The notes beneath the pieces are model-generated. The model saw nothing but the letters and a program-made list of their open reading frames with translations, did no database searches and was not told the origin of the DNA. DNA of 64,000 bases from Ophioderma brevispina. Its lineage: Eukaryota; Echinodermata; Ophiuroidea; Amphilepidida; Ophiodermatidae. Each line of letters starts with the position of its first letter. Position 1 is the first letter of the stretch. This document shows, in pieces, positions 25,060 to 37,250 of this stretch. The translations under genes and the position numbers were made by a program. The DNA is taken from the NCBI GenBank assembly GCA_023653785.1, contig JAMKCH010005482.1, positions 1 through 64,000 of the forward strand, written 5' to 3'.

Positions 25060-25370
25060 ATGCCCTTTAACTGTAAATTGAGATGCCGGTTATTTGGAAA
25101 TGGAGGAATAGCCCTTTTTAATATTAGTAATTGAGAATGCCCTTTTATGGGTAAATGAAGGAATGGCACTTTATTTTAAATAAAATGCAATTGCCCTTTC
25201 CAATAAATGATGGAATGGCCCCTTTGGCAAATGTGAGGAATAGCCCTTTAATTGGTACTGATAAATGGCCTGAAATCGCCCTTGATTGGTAATGAGGACT
25301 TAATTGGTAAAATGATTGTGAAATTGCCCTTTAAAAAGGTAAATAATGGCCTTTTTAATATATACAATGC
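25060..25370. repeat. Noisy minisatellite, units around AATGCCCTTTAAT
   Basis: About eight irregular units of roughly 35-45 bp, each with a GCCCTTT-AAT block and a GTAAATGAGGAATG-like block. Unit length varies by single bases, much of it at homopolymers, as expected of poorly polished long-read consensus. Confidence 0.65.
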
Positions 25371-25389
25371 ATTCACCCGGCTTCCGCGA

Positions 25390-26050
25390 GCCACAAGAAC
25401 TCCTAAAACCATAACTCAATCAATGAACTCTACCATATCTCACCACAGAGAACTCTAAAAAAACCAGCATTGGTGACTCCAATCCATAACTCACCAAAAC
25501 AAAAAAACAAAAAAAAAACCCTCAAAAAACATAACCATCACTGAAATCCACAATCACCAAAAAAACTAACATTCTAAACAGGTTGATGATCGCCATCATA
25601 ACTCACCCAAATGACTTTAACAACATAACTCATCATTGACCCATTCATACCACCTCACTAACAAATAACTCTACTCTACTAAACTCATATGCTCCATTGA
25701 TAACTCACCAACAACATATCAAAAAAAACTCTAACCTGACTCATCGATGAACTCCATAACTCACCATAATAACTCTAAGAACATAACTCATCAATGAACT
25801 CCATTCCTACCTCACTAACAAATAACGCTTAAAACTCATTGACGGGCTCCATTTATAAAGTCACCAAAACAGCAAAAAACTCTAAAACATAACTCATCGA
25901 TGAACTCCATAACTCAACAAATAACTCTAAAGTCTTGGACATAACTCGTTGAGGACTCCATTTTCCTACTCACCAAAATACCTAAGAACATACTCACTCA
26001 TGAACTCAATCCCCTAACTCAAACCCAAATACCCCCTACACACAACTCAT
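25390..26050. repeat. Noisy minisatellite, units around AACTCATCGATGAACTCCAT
   Basis: At least ten irregular units of about 40-60 bp combining ATAACTCA(C/T)C, GATGAACTCCAT, AACTCACCAA and AACTCTAA. Single copies trail on to about 26290. It contains no plausible gene. Confidence 0.7.
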
Positions 26051-26509
26051 CATAAACCCATAAACTTTTTTGAAAATTGGCTAATGCCCCTTTAATTCAA
26101 TTTGAGGTGTTTTTTCCTTAAATGATGCAAGTACATTCCCAATAAAAAATCAAACAATTTTTTCAAAAAATATTACTTAACAAAAAATTCTAAAAACCAA
26201 CTCCTTGACATGAACTTCATCCATATTCACCCAACATATCAACAAAAACTCCTAAAACACTCATCTAACTCCATAAACCTGCATATTGCCCCTTTCATTG
26301 TAAGCTTAACCCTTGAGGGTGCTTCCTCAAATGATGCGAATATCCATTCCCATTAAAAATCATTTTTTCCCAGAAAAGATTTGGAATCACCTGCTTTGAC
26401 ATATGGGCTGATATTTGGAATGAAGTTCTTGGAAATACCTTTAATGCCCTTTTAATCACTTTCTAAACTACCCTTGAGTGTGCCCTCCCGGTGGGGGGGG
26501 GACACTCAC

Positions 26510-26690
26510 TTATTTTCAGGTAGGGATTGCAGGCCCTAATTTCCGAACTTGGGGGGCTTGGGAACGGTTTTTTGTCTCCTGACAGTAGGGGCTTGTAACT
26601 GAAATTGTGAGGAATTTGCAGGCTTGGGAGCTGAAATTTGCGAAATTTGGCTTCTGAGCCAAAATTTTCTGAAAAGGTGCGCGGCGTGTT
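26510..26690 (+). repeat. Dispersed repeat family E, copy 2
   Basis: Partner of 23740-23890, here longer, with GGGGGGCTTGGGAACGG and GTAACTGAAATTGTGAGGAA between the shared blocks. The long open frame on - (26516-27004) and a + one (26624-26950) cross this GC-richer repeat and have no recognisable domain. Confidence 0.55.
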
Positions 26691-27014
26691 GCGGGGAGCG
26701 CGTGTGGGAGATTAAATGGCGGTTCGAAGCGGTGGGGGGGGGGGTCCTTGGGAACGGCTGGAGAGACTCGAAAAGGTGGTATCCGTTTAATGGCCGCACA
26801 TACCGTACCTCTTTCCAATGTCGTCCCCCCGAGGGTGCCCTTCCTCAAATGATGGGAAAATACATCACAGACTACACCGTGGTAAATACTACTTTCCAAC
26901 ACCGCTGCACACACACGTACACGTATGAACATATGTTCATACAAAATTGATATCTTGGATCTTTGGTCTTTGCTTTGACAATGGGTGAATACTTTTAAAT
27001 ACATTGTTCAATAA

Positions 27015-27310
27015 TGTTAATTACTTATTTTTGACTTTTTTATAACACACACATTTATACACAACACCTACAAACATGACAGCCAGAGATACGGGCACAG
27101 ACAGGCATACAGACAGGACACACATACACAGACACACCAACTCAGGTACGCACGCATGCACGCACGCATGAACGCAACACCCCCACACATACACACACAC
27201 ACAACACACCAGGAAAGGTTAGTGGATCGGGAAATTCCAGACATTTATTTTAATGAGAAGAAATGATTTTACTGGGGTAGAGGATATTAATATACTCTGA
27301 CTGACCAATT
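27015..27310 (+). repeat. Dispersed repeat family F with CA microsatellite, copy 1
   Basis: Starts AATTACTTATTTTTGAC, then ACCTACAAACAT-ACAGCCAGAG, a CA/ACGC-rich microsatellite to about 27210, then AGGAAAGGTTAGTGGAT and ACTGGGGTAG-GATATTA. The same order occurs at 34415-34740. Confidence 0.7.
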
Positions 27311-29370
27311 GTTATTGTCCCCAGAGGGCCTTGACCAACACAAACAAATGGGCTGGTGCTCCACGCCAAGCCATGAAACGCGGAGCTGGTAAGATAGTAA
27401 AGTGATATGTGCATGAATTGGGGCACGTGTGGTGATAAAAGCATGAAATTTTGCACCCAGTTTGGCATGTTCTAAGGAGGATTTTTGCGTATATGGGGCA
27501 AATCGCAATTTTTCGTGTGAACAAAAATAATGGCGGCCGATTGGGGGTGCGCTGCTCCTCAGCGGGATGGAGGGGTCTCGAGTGTCCATTTGTGTCTTTC
27601 TTTCTGGTATTTTAGCTCTTGAGGCTAAAGTGTTTGTTTGGTTTGTTTTGGGCCTTGCCCATTCACATGTTTTACCAAGAGCAATGCCTAAAATAGAAAA
27701 TTTATTTATGGTAACTTCTGTAACAGAAATGGTGGCCATTTTCCAAATGCTTCTTTTTCCAAAATGGCTGCCCGTTCCCTTATTTTACCCAATTTTTCAT
27801 CGACGAATATGCAATAATTTTTTTCGTGCGCGCGAAAGCAATTTTATCACGCAGAAATGCCAAAATAACACCTTTAAAAGGCAAATCAATACCATTTGTT
27901 TTTTATGTTCGGTAAGGGGTGGCAAGGCAGTGGGGTTATGGTTGGCCAGGGGGGCAAGCAATGCCAAATACATACACCCTTAAATGCAGTAATACAAGTG
28001 GCAGACATTAAAATAGTCACCATTGCTTGTTCTATCTCTGCTTTGCAGACGGAATAAACTCAACATTTTACCGAATGACTTTTGTTAGTTTTGTTGATAA
28101 CAAAAGATTTTGACATTTCCAAATGGGAGGGAGCCTTGATGTTATGGTATGGTCTAGATACGCGCCATACACTATGGTGCACAAATATAGTATAGACCGT
28201 GATAGGTCTGCCAACACTGACAACAATGCAGCCTTTATTCTTCTCTTTACCATTGTGTTACAATAAATCCTAGTTGTGGTTACGATCTTATCCATTTTTA
28301 TTATTAAAGGTGGATGGCCCATTTGAGGATTAGAAATTTTTAATCTTGAAAGACTGGCCTTCACTCCAAAACCATCTTAAAGTTTCTCGTCCGTATTTCA
28401 ATCCGTTTATTTTGATGATGCGAGAGCTAAAAACGTGATTTTATTAAAGCCCCTAGAGTACTGTGTAGAATTAATATTGGACGAAACCAAATGTCCGCAC
28501 ATTTTCGTACATAACTTCCAAACCAAACATCCTTTGGTCTTAGGATTTCGCAGGGTAATGAGGAAAATAGTAGCTTTCTTCGGATACCAAAATGTGGGCT
28601 TCTAGGACGAGGCTATTATCGATCGGCCATGGACCTTTATTATGTTACAATTCGGTTTATATTGCCGGAAATGTATTGCTATGCCAACAGCATTGACTAT
28701 TTTGTTGTAAAAGCACCATGGTGTGGATATTATGCGCTGATTTCTGTACCGTCCTAAAGAGTAATTATTCTTCAATAAGGGAGTTACCAAAATCGCTAAC
28801 TTCAGGTGCATGTACACTTTTTGGTGTAATTAATAATGGCTACCCATACCATTGTTACAAAGTCAGCATTGGCCTTGTCAATGTGGAACTCCTTTTAAGA
28901 TTGACAAACGAAGCAATCTTCTAATTTTTGTGGCGTAAAAGTCTACAACAAACAAGATATATTAGTCAAAACCATGAATAATCAGGTAACGTAATAAAAT
29001 TATTATCCTTCATTCTTTTCTGTTGGCTGTATATAACAATATCTTCCTAAGTTTTGTGCTAGTTCATATTATAAAATAATAATAACAATCTTAATATTGT
29101 CCTAATGTGAGGCCTCTAGGCACGTCACATAGTTAAAAAGGAGTAAAACGATCATATCATTATCAACGACAAATACAAATTCATTATCAACATCTATTTA
29201 AAACAACTATGTTATACCATCCATTACCAATTGTTAAATACTTAAGAGATAATTTATTTAATTAGACATTACAAACATATACTTGTGGCCACATAGGATA
29301 GAATAGAGAACCCGTTTCTTCCATACTAAGATATTGGGATAACATCTGCATCATCAGCTGGAGGATCTGT
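27310..29370. other. Intronic/intergenic, no gene confirmed
   Basis: Open stretches of 138 codons (27567-27983 +) and 150 codons (27287-27739 -) overlap in opposite strands; neither shows a known motif. A block at 28310-28400 (GATGGCCC.., TGGCCTT.., CACTCCAAAACCA) is repeated at 40670-40750. Motifs of the type AAATGGCGGCC occur near 27530 and 27735. Confidence 0.35.
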
Positions 29371-29379
29371 GTGTTGTAC

Positions 29380-30720
29380 CCCATAGTGACATTGGTGAAA
29401 TCTTGATCTTTCCTGCTCCAGATGCCCAACCCTACCTAATCTGTTGAAAACAACTATCCTAGACAAGCTGAGTGGAGGAACGATAACGAATAAGTATAAT
29501 TAGCCTGTTTAAAATTGGAAGCCAATGCAGTTGGAATATGCTATGTTCTGGACAAAGGATTTTAGGACAAAACCAGCAGCTGCATTTTGACTCACTGAAC
29601 CTTGGTCTATTCCTCTTCTCTGGGAGACCATAGGCAGGGTTTTCCCAGAATTCCAGCCTTGATGTCTTCATTGACCATCCAATGGTGCATTTTTCATCAG
29701 GTACTGTCAAAAGTACGCAAATTTTCCTTCCTTATCCAGTGCCAGGCAAGCCTGTCCTGAATTTTTTAACCAAGGATTGTTCTCTTTTTACGGGATGAGT
29801 CTAAGGATGTCACCAACGTCTGTGCTTCATTTTGCGGATTAAAAATAAAATTCCATGATTGGAAGCGGCTGAGAGTTACTCTTCTATCTGGGTAAGATGG
29901 AACGAAAGCACAACATTCTTTGTTGTGTGTGTATAAAGTGTCAGCTTGGTGGCTCTACCTCAGCTCTGATGACTGCACTTCAGATGCACTGTTCTTTATT
30001 TACTGCATCACAATCCCAATGGTGGAAAACAGAGAGAGAGCTGTCATCGGTTTAACGACAGATTGAACTCCGTGGACAGTAATGATATCCGTATGGCAGA
30101 GACAAGAGAAGTAAATACATCCATACCAACCCTGTGGAACTCCACAACTACCGCCACAGGATCTGAGGAAGCAAATTTGATCGACGGAGATTGAAGTTCG
30201 TTCATCTAGGTTGAAACGACCAACTTAATGGCTCTTCCATTATTTTTTTTCATCGCCTTCAGGCGGATTAACAGAGCTGTTTATGGGCAATAGTGTCAAA
30301 AGTGGGGCACTGAAGTCTATAACATTAACACAGCCTCTTTTTTTTTGTCAAGACCAAACCAAGATGTCATTCTTGCCTGTAACAAGTACAGTCTCTGCAA
30401 CTGGAAATTGACGGTATGCTGATTGCATTGGAACATGGAGATCATTACCGCTGAGATAAGTCTATAACTGATTTACTAATCTTTCATCACCTTTACAAGA
30501 AATCGTAGTGGGATAATTGGAAGAAGGGTGGTGTCCGAGCGGATTCTTTCTTCAGCTGCGGGATCACAGATGAAATGCACGCTTGAGAGCTTAAGTAATA
30601 CATCGATCCAGCAGGGAAAATTTACTGGTAACAGATCATCTGAAAATAGTTTTAAAAAGAGACTGGCAGGAAGTATTAGTCATTGACTGTTACGCAGCTT
30701 CTTGATTTTGTATTGGAAAA
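29380..30720 (-). mobile_element. CR1/L2-like LINE relic, reverse transcriptase
   Basis: Read on - with many frameshifts. Before the RT core: IPQLKKESARTPP near 30540-30580. RT core: LVNQL-TYLSGNDLHVPMQS, AYRQF, ETVLVTGKNDI near 30340-30465; family members read QSAYRQFHSTETAL.RV.NDI here. Next a degraded D.S.AFDTI region near 30290 and SSDPVAVV near 30140, where the family reads DPVAV.CGVPQGS. At the C-terminus: N-AAAGFVLKS and QLHWLPILNR near 29510-29600. The catalytic YADD region is not readable. This is a dead copy in the SRD5A intron, in antisense orientation. Confidence 0.75.
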
Positions 30721-31448
30721 ATTTTTCTGCAAAAACTGTTAGCAAGATCTTTTTGGACATTCATGGGTACGTAGTGTATGTTTTCACTCTAGAATTTTAA
30801 TTTCTGCTACCTGAAAAGGTCTGGTTGCTATGATGATACTCCGTCTTGCTTTAGCAGCATATTAGTTGTATTCAAAACATTGATCCTTGTAAGCTTCCTC
30901 CTCCTTTCATACTGTGAGCCAGTCTGTGAAACTCTGACGAGTGGAGCTTTCATCAATGTCCTTAGTTAAGGTGTATGTTTATATATATTCATTAACAAGG
31001 AAATTGCAGTTAGCATCTAACGGTAAACACAGAAGTGCACGATCTTTATCAGAGCATATCTTTTGATGTTGCAAATTATTCAAGTATGCATACAGGCTTG
31101 CACTGAAGAGCTTCTTTCAAGCATTTTGTCCGGTCCATCTGCAGCCCTCCTTGCAACCACAATGGAATGTTTTTGGCATACTTTTCTAACTCCTGGAAGG
31201 CTTGTCCAGAAAATGTCCCATCCTCTTTCCTTCTAGTCATCCTCATTCACTTGGAGACCTGTACCGCTCATGAGATGCAAATCATCATTTGAGCCGCACG
31301 TAACCGCTTAATAGGTGCTCTCTGATATGTTTCAGTGAGTGCTGCCTTCATTGGAGGAAGAGACATGGTTATACATCAGACCACAAGCGCTCTAGTTTTT
31401 TTTTATTTTTTCTGTCAAGGCGAATCTTAGGCATTAAACAGGCATTAT

Positions 31449-32080
31449 CTATTAGTATACGCTGACGGATTGCGCCACGATAGCGATTAACCTCCTTTTG
31501 AAACTCTGCAAGTCCTGATTTGGTGCTACATGAGCAGGAAGGTGTTCCATAAGCCTGCAGAGAATGGAAGAAATGACCTTCTGTGGGAGGCCAAGTTGGA
31601 CTTGGGGACTTTCACCAAAAAAAAAGGGCCCCCCAAGAGTCATGAGACCTGGATGAGCGCCTAAGGCGAGGATCGAATGAAAGCAGCTTAGGTAAGCAGC
31701 TGGCTGAGGAGAATCTGGTGCCTGTCCATAAAACATGCGGTGGAATGGAGTGACAACTGCACGGACGATGACCAAGTGGTTTGGATGTGATGAGTGCAGT
31801 GGCGAGCGCACTCTCGGGTACAATGATGGAAATGGCACCTCTCTGGATTGCATCTAGTTTGGATAGAGTGAAAGTGGGGTTACTCCACTCCACACTATGA
31901 TGAGCTTGCATATCCATGTTGGATTGAACCATAGATTTATATCAGTTGTCTCAAGATAGGGTTTTTGCAGCTCGACGAAGCAATCCTAGTCGCTTAAACT
32001 GGCAAGTTTAGCATTTTGGTATCAAGGAGACATGATGGAGAAGATGCCAAGTAGATCGACCCGGTCGACCTCTTTTAGAG
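31449..32080 (-). mobile_element. LINE relic, C-terminal part of ORF2
   Basis: Read on - in at least three frames: KRLGLLRRAAKTLS near 31970-32010; VEWSNPTFTLSKLDAIQRGA near 31830-31900, typical of the post-RT linker in non-LTR elements (VWSP..T..LD.IQRRA); GHR.AVVTPFHRMFYGQAPD near 31725-31780; LPQKVISSILCRLMEHLPAH and DLQSFKRRL near 31480-31600, the usual LWN.LP....SFKRRL end, then a stop at 31452. A different family from the relic at 29.4-30.7 kb. RT core not seen here. Confidence 0.7.
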
Positions 32081-32089
32081 TTAGAGTGA

Positions 32090-33560
32090 GTGAGTGAAGG
32101 GGGGAGTAGTAAATTTAACAACAACTCAACACAATTGTGTGATATCGTCGCATCATTTACATTTGTTTAGGTTAAGAAGGGGAGACTTGGATGGCCTGTT
32201 GCCTGTGCACCTTTTCTTGTTTGATAGTGTATTACAGTTTACACTTGCAGCCCCGAAAAAATTACATGTCCATGAGTTTGGCCCCAAGACTCGATTATTC
32301 CTGCAACTCTTTGGGAGAGGCAGCAGCTGGGATTTTGTCCTCTTTGAATGAAGTCTGGGCAACCACTTGTGATATGGTTTGCTTTGTTGAGTTTTATTGT
32401 GGGTATACAAAATACCTTCTTCATGAACATAAGAAGTAAGGATGATGAGCATTATCTCTACACGGTAAACCAATGCATAATCATGGTAGCTCTATGTTGT
32501 AGGTGAAAAACCACGTTATCTATACCCTAATAGTGTCTTTTAATTATATAAAGCCATTCTTAAGGCACACCCTGTGTGAGACTTTGTGACTCTATAACCA
32601 AAGGTACAGTTTACAACAGGCTATAAAAGAGAATGGAGGCCTCTGAAAATGGCCACCACTGTTGTTATGCAAACCAATTTGAAATGATCAAATAAAAACT
32701 GTTTCACTTTATTGGTTGTATGAAAAAAGACGTTTTACATATGTTTTTCGTGCAAATATGTAAAATAGCTGTTAATGGCGGCCATTTGGAAAAGGCCGTT
32801 CAGATACTGCTATGGGGTAAACCTGCAATGGCTATTTGATCGAAAATCTTTTTAAAACATCAAATGCCATGCTTGAATGCCCTTAAAAGGCACTGTATTA
32901 ATCAACTCAACCTCAAATCTAGAGGATAAATAGCAAGTAATGGCGCCATTTTGAAAAATGACCGCCATTTTAATCAGATGACAAGTCTGCGATGCCCCTA
33001 TAGTTAAAAGTTTTCTTAGAATGCCCTAGATTGTGCCAAAGTTCATCCTTTTATCACCAAGTGCACAAATCCCCCAAAAATAGATTGCACATATCTACTT
33101 CTACTTAAGAGAGCAAAGGACATTACATACCCAGTGTAACACGCAATGCCATTACTAGATACAAAAGGCCACTGCCCATCTCAACAATACCACAAATTAA
33201 TACGATTGATTTTATTCATAAAGTCCAAGGGCCCAATTAACAACACTCCACTTGATCTCTCACAACACACAAAATTTTTGTTAATAAGCATCCAGTCAAA
33301 GCTACTCCCCTCAGCGGCGGAGTCCACCTCAACACAACCAAAAACAATCGCACAGGCTTAGGACTTCACATTCTCTTTCACTAAGGGCCTCTGACTCGAT
33401 CAAACAGCTCCAAGACCAACTCCCTCATATGAGCGGAAAAAAATCTGCCTCAAACACAACCCAAACCATATGGAAAAATGAGTCCGACGTCTATACTGCC
33501 ACTTTTTTCCCAAAAACCACCTACAGCCTGTCAAACCATCAAAGGGCCCACACTGACCAG
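32090..33560. other. Intronic/intergenic, no gene seen
   Basis: Overlapping open stretches at 32094-32473 on both strands have no recognisable motif. Near 32780 and 32940 GGCGGCCATTT and GCGCCATTTTGAAAAATGAC motifs occur. Nothing else recognised. Confidence 0.35.
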
Positions 33561-33574
33561 AACTGTGTAAAGTC

Positions 33575-34045
33575 ATGCCAGTGACATCACTCCAGCCCGC
33601 AAGGGTACCCGCCGCCCTGCCCGCTTTACACTCGTTCTGGCCAAGCTACACCCCCGAAGGAGGGCCCAGACCTTCCAGGGGGCGGACCCCCACCCTACCC
33701 AGAATTTTGCATTGGGTGGTTGGGAGGGAAATTTTCACAAGTCACCTGGTCTTGCTCTTGCCGAATAAATGCGAAGGCTGTTCACCTTCCTGCCAGAAAC
33801 CAAAACAACGCGACCGGGAAGCCTCATTGGCTGTAAGGTGTGACGTCACTTGTGCCCCACAGCACACTGGCACTCAAGCCGACGATGCTGAAAAGGGCAG
33901 ACACGAAGGACAATGTGGGAGGCTTCGGACCCAACCCCCCAAACCACAAAGGGGGAGACCAAACACGCCAGGAGCGGCCCGGCCCGTGTGGAGGACAAAA
34001 CAAAATCACCTTGGCAGACAAGCTGGCAAAAGTTTGACATACTGT
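33575..34045. other. GC-rich patch, open on both strands
   Basis: About 470 bp clearly richer in G+C than its surroundings, with many CCC/GGG runs. It is open for 157 codons on + (33575-34048) and in pieces on -, as expected of GC-rich DNA. The + product is rich in Pro, Arg, Ser and Gln, with no domain or signal sequence I can name. It could be a CpG-rich repeat or sequence of other origin; not called a gene. Confidence 0.4.
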
Positions 34046-34064
34046 TAATACATTGTTCAATTAA

Positions 34065-34385
34065 TGTTTTAAAGGGGCATTCATGATCCACCAGCCTCGT
34101 CCCCCCCGACTTACTAAAAAATGTTGAGATTTTTTTAATGTCATCTGAACCATTAGCCGTAGTAATCCATGTGTGGCCAATCTTACGCAAATTCGCGTCG
34201 ATTTTAAGAAATCAACAATTTGTATTTTCTGTCCGTAAAAATGGACAGAATTACAGCACCGTAGCCTATGGGACTGTGGGGAAACAAGCAATTGCTAATA
34301 AACACAAAACTGCAAGAATCGGGATCAGCTCAAATTTGAGAATTAAGTTGATCTCAAGGATAGCTAGTGATCAATGAATATTAAA
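34065..34385 (+). repeat. Dispersed repeat family G, copy 1
   Basis: Begins AAAGGGGCATTCATGATC, then ATCTGAACCATTAGCCGTAG, AATTTGTATTTTCTGTCCG, GGACAGAATTACAGCACC, GCCTATGGGACTGTGGG and CTCAAGGATAGCTAGTGA. Related copies lie at 53735-54000 (same direction) and 45740-45985 (inverted, ending GAAATGCCCCTTTAA). Confidence 0.7.
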
Positions 34386-34414
34386 ACAGAAGGTGTGAAA
34401 CACGGAAATGCACC

Positions 34415-34740
34415 TTAATTACTTATTTTTGACATTTGTTTACAACACGCATACATGTAGGGGGGGGGGGGGGGACACACACCTACAAACATTACAGCCA
34501 GAGCGGACGGGGCACAGACAAGCATACAGACATAGACACACATACACAGACCAACACCACACCAACACATGCACACATCATGCACACACCTTAACACACA
34601 ACACGCAAACACCCACACGGCAAACACACAAACACAGGAAAGGTTAGTGGATAAAGAAAATTCAGGACAGTTATTTTAATTGAGAAAGAAAGGATTTTTA
34701 CTGGGGTAGGGATATTATGTACTATATGACTTGACCAGAA
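34415..34740 (+). repeat. Dispersed repeat family F with CA microsatellite, copy 2
   Basis: Partner of 27015-27310 with the same start, CA-rich middle and end, plus a 16-base G run at 34459-34474. The two copies differ mostly by indels. Confidence 0.7.
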
Positions 34741-35039
34741 TTAATTTTATTGAGCAATCACTTAGTGCCAAATTCGATTCCAAAGGTTGCATGCACTGGG
34801 CTTTCATGGCAAAAAACCCACAAATTTACATCTGGAGGAAATATAGAAACCATTTTTCAAAATTACTCATGTGCCAGAAACTGTTACATTATTATAGTCC
34901 ATTGTAAAACTAGGTTAGGTAGGGGATCCATGGGTGGAATATTTGAGGGAACCCTACTCAGATACACTAAGGTTTGAGAGTGGTTTCGGACAATTCGAGG
35001 GTGTGCTGATTACGAATATGCACCATGCAAAATTGCAAG

Positions 35040-35610
35040 GTTGGTGGAAAGTGGATTTAAAGGGGAATTACCCGATTTCCTTATTTTTTTAAATATAGCT
35101 TTATGAAACCATGTGCAGATCCACTAATATGACTAAAAGGTTCCATAAGTGTTTTATGTCAATTTGAAAGAGTTGCTTTCAAAACAGACACCTTACAGGA
35201 ATGACCACATTGGTGGAAAGTTGGATTTTAAAGGGGGAATTACTCGATTTTCCTCATTTTTTAGAAAAATTATAGCGTTAAGCCAATGCGCAATATCTTT
35301 ACCTATTTGATATAGGTTTTAAGAATGGGTTTTATACAATTGAGGGTGTTTATTTCAAATAGATACGATACAAAAATCACCCCATGGTGGAAAGTGGATT
35401 GTAAAAAGGGGAATACCCGGATTGTCCTTATTTGTTTTAAATACGCATTATCAAACAATGCCCAAGATCAACTAATATGACTTAAAAGTTTAGAAGTTTT
35501 AGGAGTGAATTTTAGGGTGCTGATTTGAATATACACCAAAAAAAAAACCCACGTGGGGGAAAAGTTGATTTTAAGGGGAAAATACTCACTTTCCTGCTTT
35601 GAAAAAAAAG
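35040..35610 (+). repeat. Tandem array, four ~170-bp units
   Basis: Unit starts GGTGGAAAGT-GGATTTTAAAG followed by GGGGAATTACCCGATTTTCC, at about 35041, 35212, 35385 and 35551. Each unit ends with a GTGCTGATT/TTCAAA-TA block and (C/A)ACC. One more unit lies inverted at about 38320-38420. Confidence 0.75.
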
Positions 35611-35619
35611 GATTATCAA

Positions 35620-36830
35620 GGGTCCTCTGGAGGATGGGGCTCTCTTGATTATAATGTTCATAATGTTTGCCTAAATGGTCATTTTAGAATTAAAGGGCAC
35701 TCTTTCTATTGACAAATTAGGATGGAAAAAATCAAATATTAACTTGTTTAGGGTTGTTTAGCGGTTAAGAATTTGTTTACTTTTCTGCTCAATATTGTCC
35801 TTTATGTGAGGAGCTTTGAGTTTCCAAAGAAGAATCATATGTTTTCGTAGTGTTTTTATCATACTCATGTAATTATCATTTCTGTTTACCAAAAGTTAAT
35901 AGTAATGTAAGAAAACTGTCAGAAAAAATTGTTATTAGTTTTCAGTATTTATTTAACGTGCTTTTTAAAGTGGGTTGGGTTTTAACAGCAATCAAACAAT
36001 TTCTTTTAGACCATCAAAATGGAAGGTTTTACAAGAATACTCAATTTTGTTTCGACCCCTATTAAAAAGGGACCCACCCAGCTTTTTCACGCACCCCATT
36101 TCTTGAAGAAAATGATATCCCCTCGGACCAAAATCCACTCACTTCACCAGCTCATGATCTGTTTACGTTTGCAATTTTAAACCATCATTATTACGGGACA
36201 GGGGAAATTAAATGTTTCAACGAACTTATTTTCCCGCCTTTTAAGAAACATTCACTTAAAATCAATAAGACTTATATTGTAATGCATTTAGAGTAATCAT
36301 AATTCAAGAACAAAGGGCAAGTAAAGATATGATCCAAAAACAGATGAGTAAATAGGGGGAAGGGGCAAGCAGACCCAGTCAGAATTTTTCCTCCATTGCC
36401 CATGAAGCAAGGTTAAGTAAAGTACAGGTTCATTTGGAATCGTCCCCCCTCACCCCCCCCCCAAATGCTCTTGCCCATGCCCGCTTCCTCCCCCAAATGA
36501 AAATGGCTAAAAAAGTAAAAAATTAAAAAAAAATGGATCTCAAAAGGTTCCAGCGCTTGCAAAAATAAGCTCGCATTTGGTGTTGCATGCAGGGTCATGA
36601 CCAGAGCTCGTCACAACCTTTTCACCACTCTTCACTCCGGTTGCCCCAAATATCAAAACATTTGTCAATTTTGTTTCAAAAAGGTCAAGTCAAATCATAA
36701 TTTCACGGGCATATCGAATCAGCATTGAAAAATGCATCTAATTAGTCTAACAAGCCTAGTCTTGCTGGTATTCTTTTTAGATGACTTTCCAAAATGACAG
36801 CAAGCATTTGGATGCCATCTCTAAAGCCAT
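35620..36830. other. Intronic/intergenic, no gene seen
   Basis: AT-rich with a C-rich patch at 36440-36500. Open stretches at 35850-36065 (+) and 36413-36598 (-) carry no recognisable motif. Confidence 0.35.
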
Positions 36831-36839
36831 AAAGTATTG

Positions 36840-37250
36840 TAGGGCTCTTGCCGATAGGGTTGAGGAACGTATACGATACAAAATCCTTTAAGTGTAGATG
36901 TCTTCACGGGACAGGCTTCCATTCATATCTTACTGGTGGTTAAATTTGTAGATGTGGTGGACAGTAATCTGAAGATACTCCGTACCAAGTTAGATTTGGT
37001 GACAGATTAACATAACATCATTGGTTCCAGGCTCTAGAAAAGCTTACCCTTGACATGAGAGAGGCACCTTCCACCCAGTCTCTTTAAGCGGCTCCTGAAA
37101 AATAATTTCCTAATGCTTAAATTTGTAGTTTATCATTATGATGTATGATGTTTTAATTGTAAGTATTTGTTAAGTATTTGTTTGTAAGGCGATGTGTTCT
37201 CTGTAGAGCACCAATATTATACATGCATTTTATATTATTATTATTTCCTT
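36840..37250 (+). mobile_element. LINE 3' end (C-terminus and tail)
   Basis: Degraded C-terminal peptide of a CR1/L2-like LINE on +: RVEERIRYKIL near 36870, then a frame-shifted LE(K)LTLDMREAPSTQSL..RLLKNNF near 37030-37110; the family reads LWNSLPL.IR...S..SFK..LK. After the stop the 3' tail contains AAGGCGATGTGTTCTCTGTA and GAGCACCAATATTATACATG, ending in an ATT-rich microsatellite (ATTATTATTATTT), as usual for such tails. The 5' part is missing, so it is a 5'-truncated copy. Confidence 0.65.

Noticed and set aside
26516..27004. 162-codon open frame on -
   Set aside because: It crosses dispersed repeat family E and its GC-richer flank; the overlapping + frame is open too and no motif is seen.
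27287..27983. Opposed open frames of 150 (-) and 138 (+) codons
   Set aside because: They overlap on opposite strands and neither has a recognisable motif or splice pattern.
33575..34048. 157-codon open frame on +, the second longest in the window
   Set aside because: It follows a GC-rich patch where stops are rare; the product has no domain and the other strand is open too.
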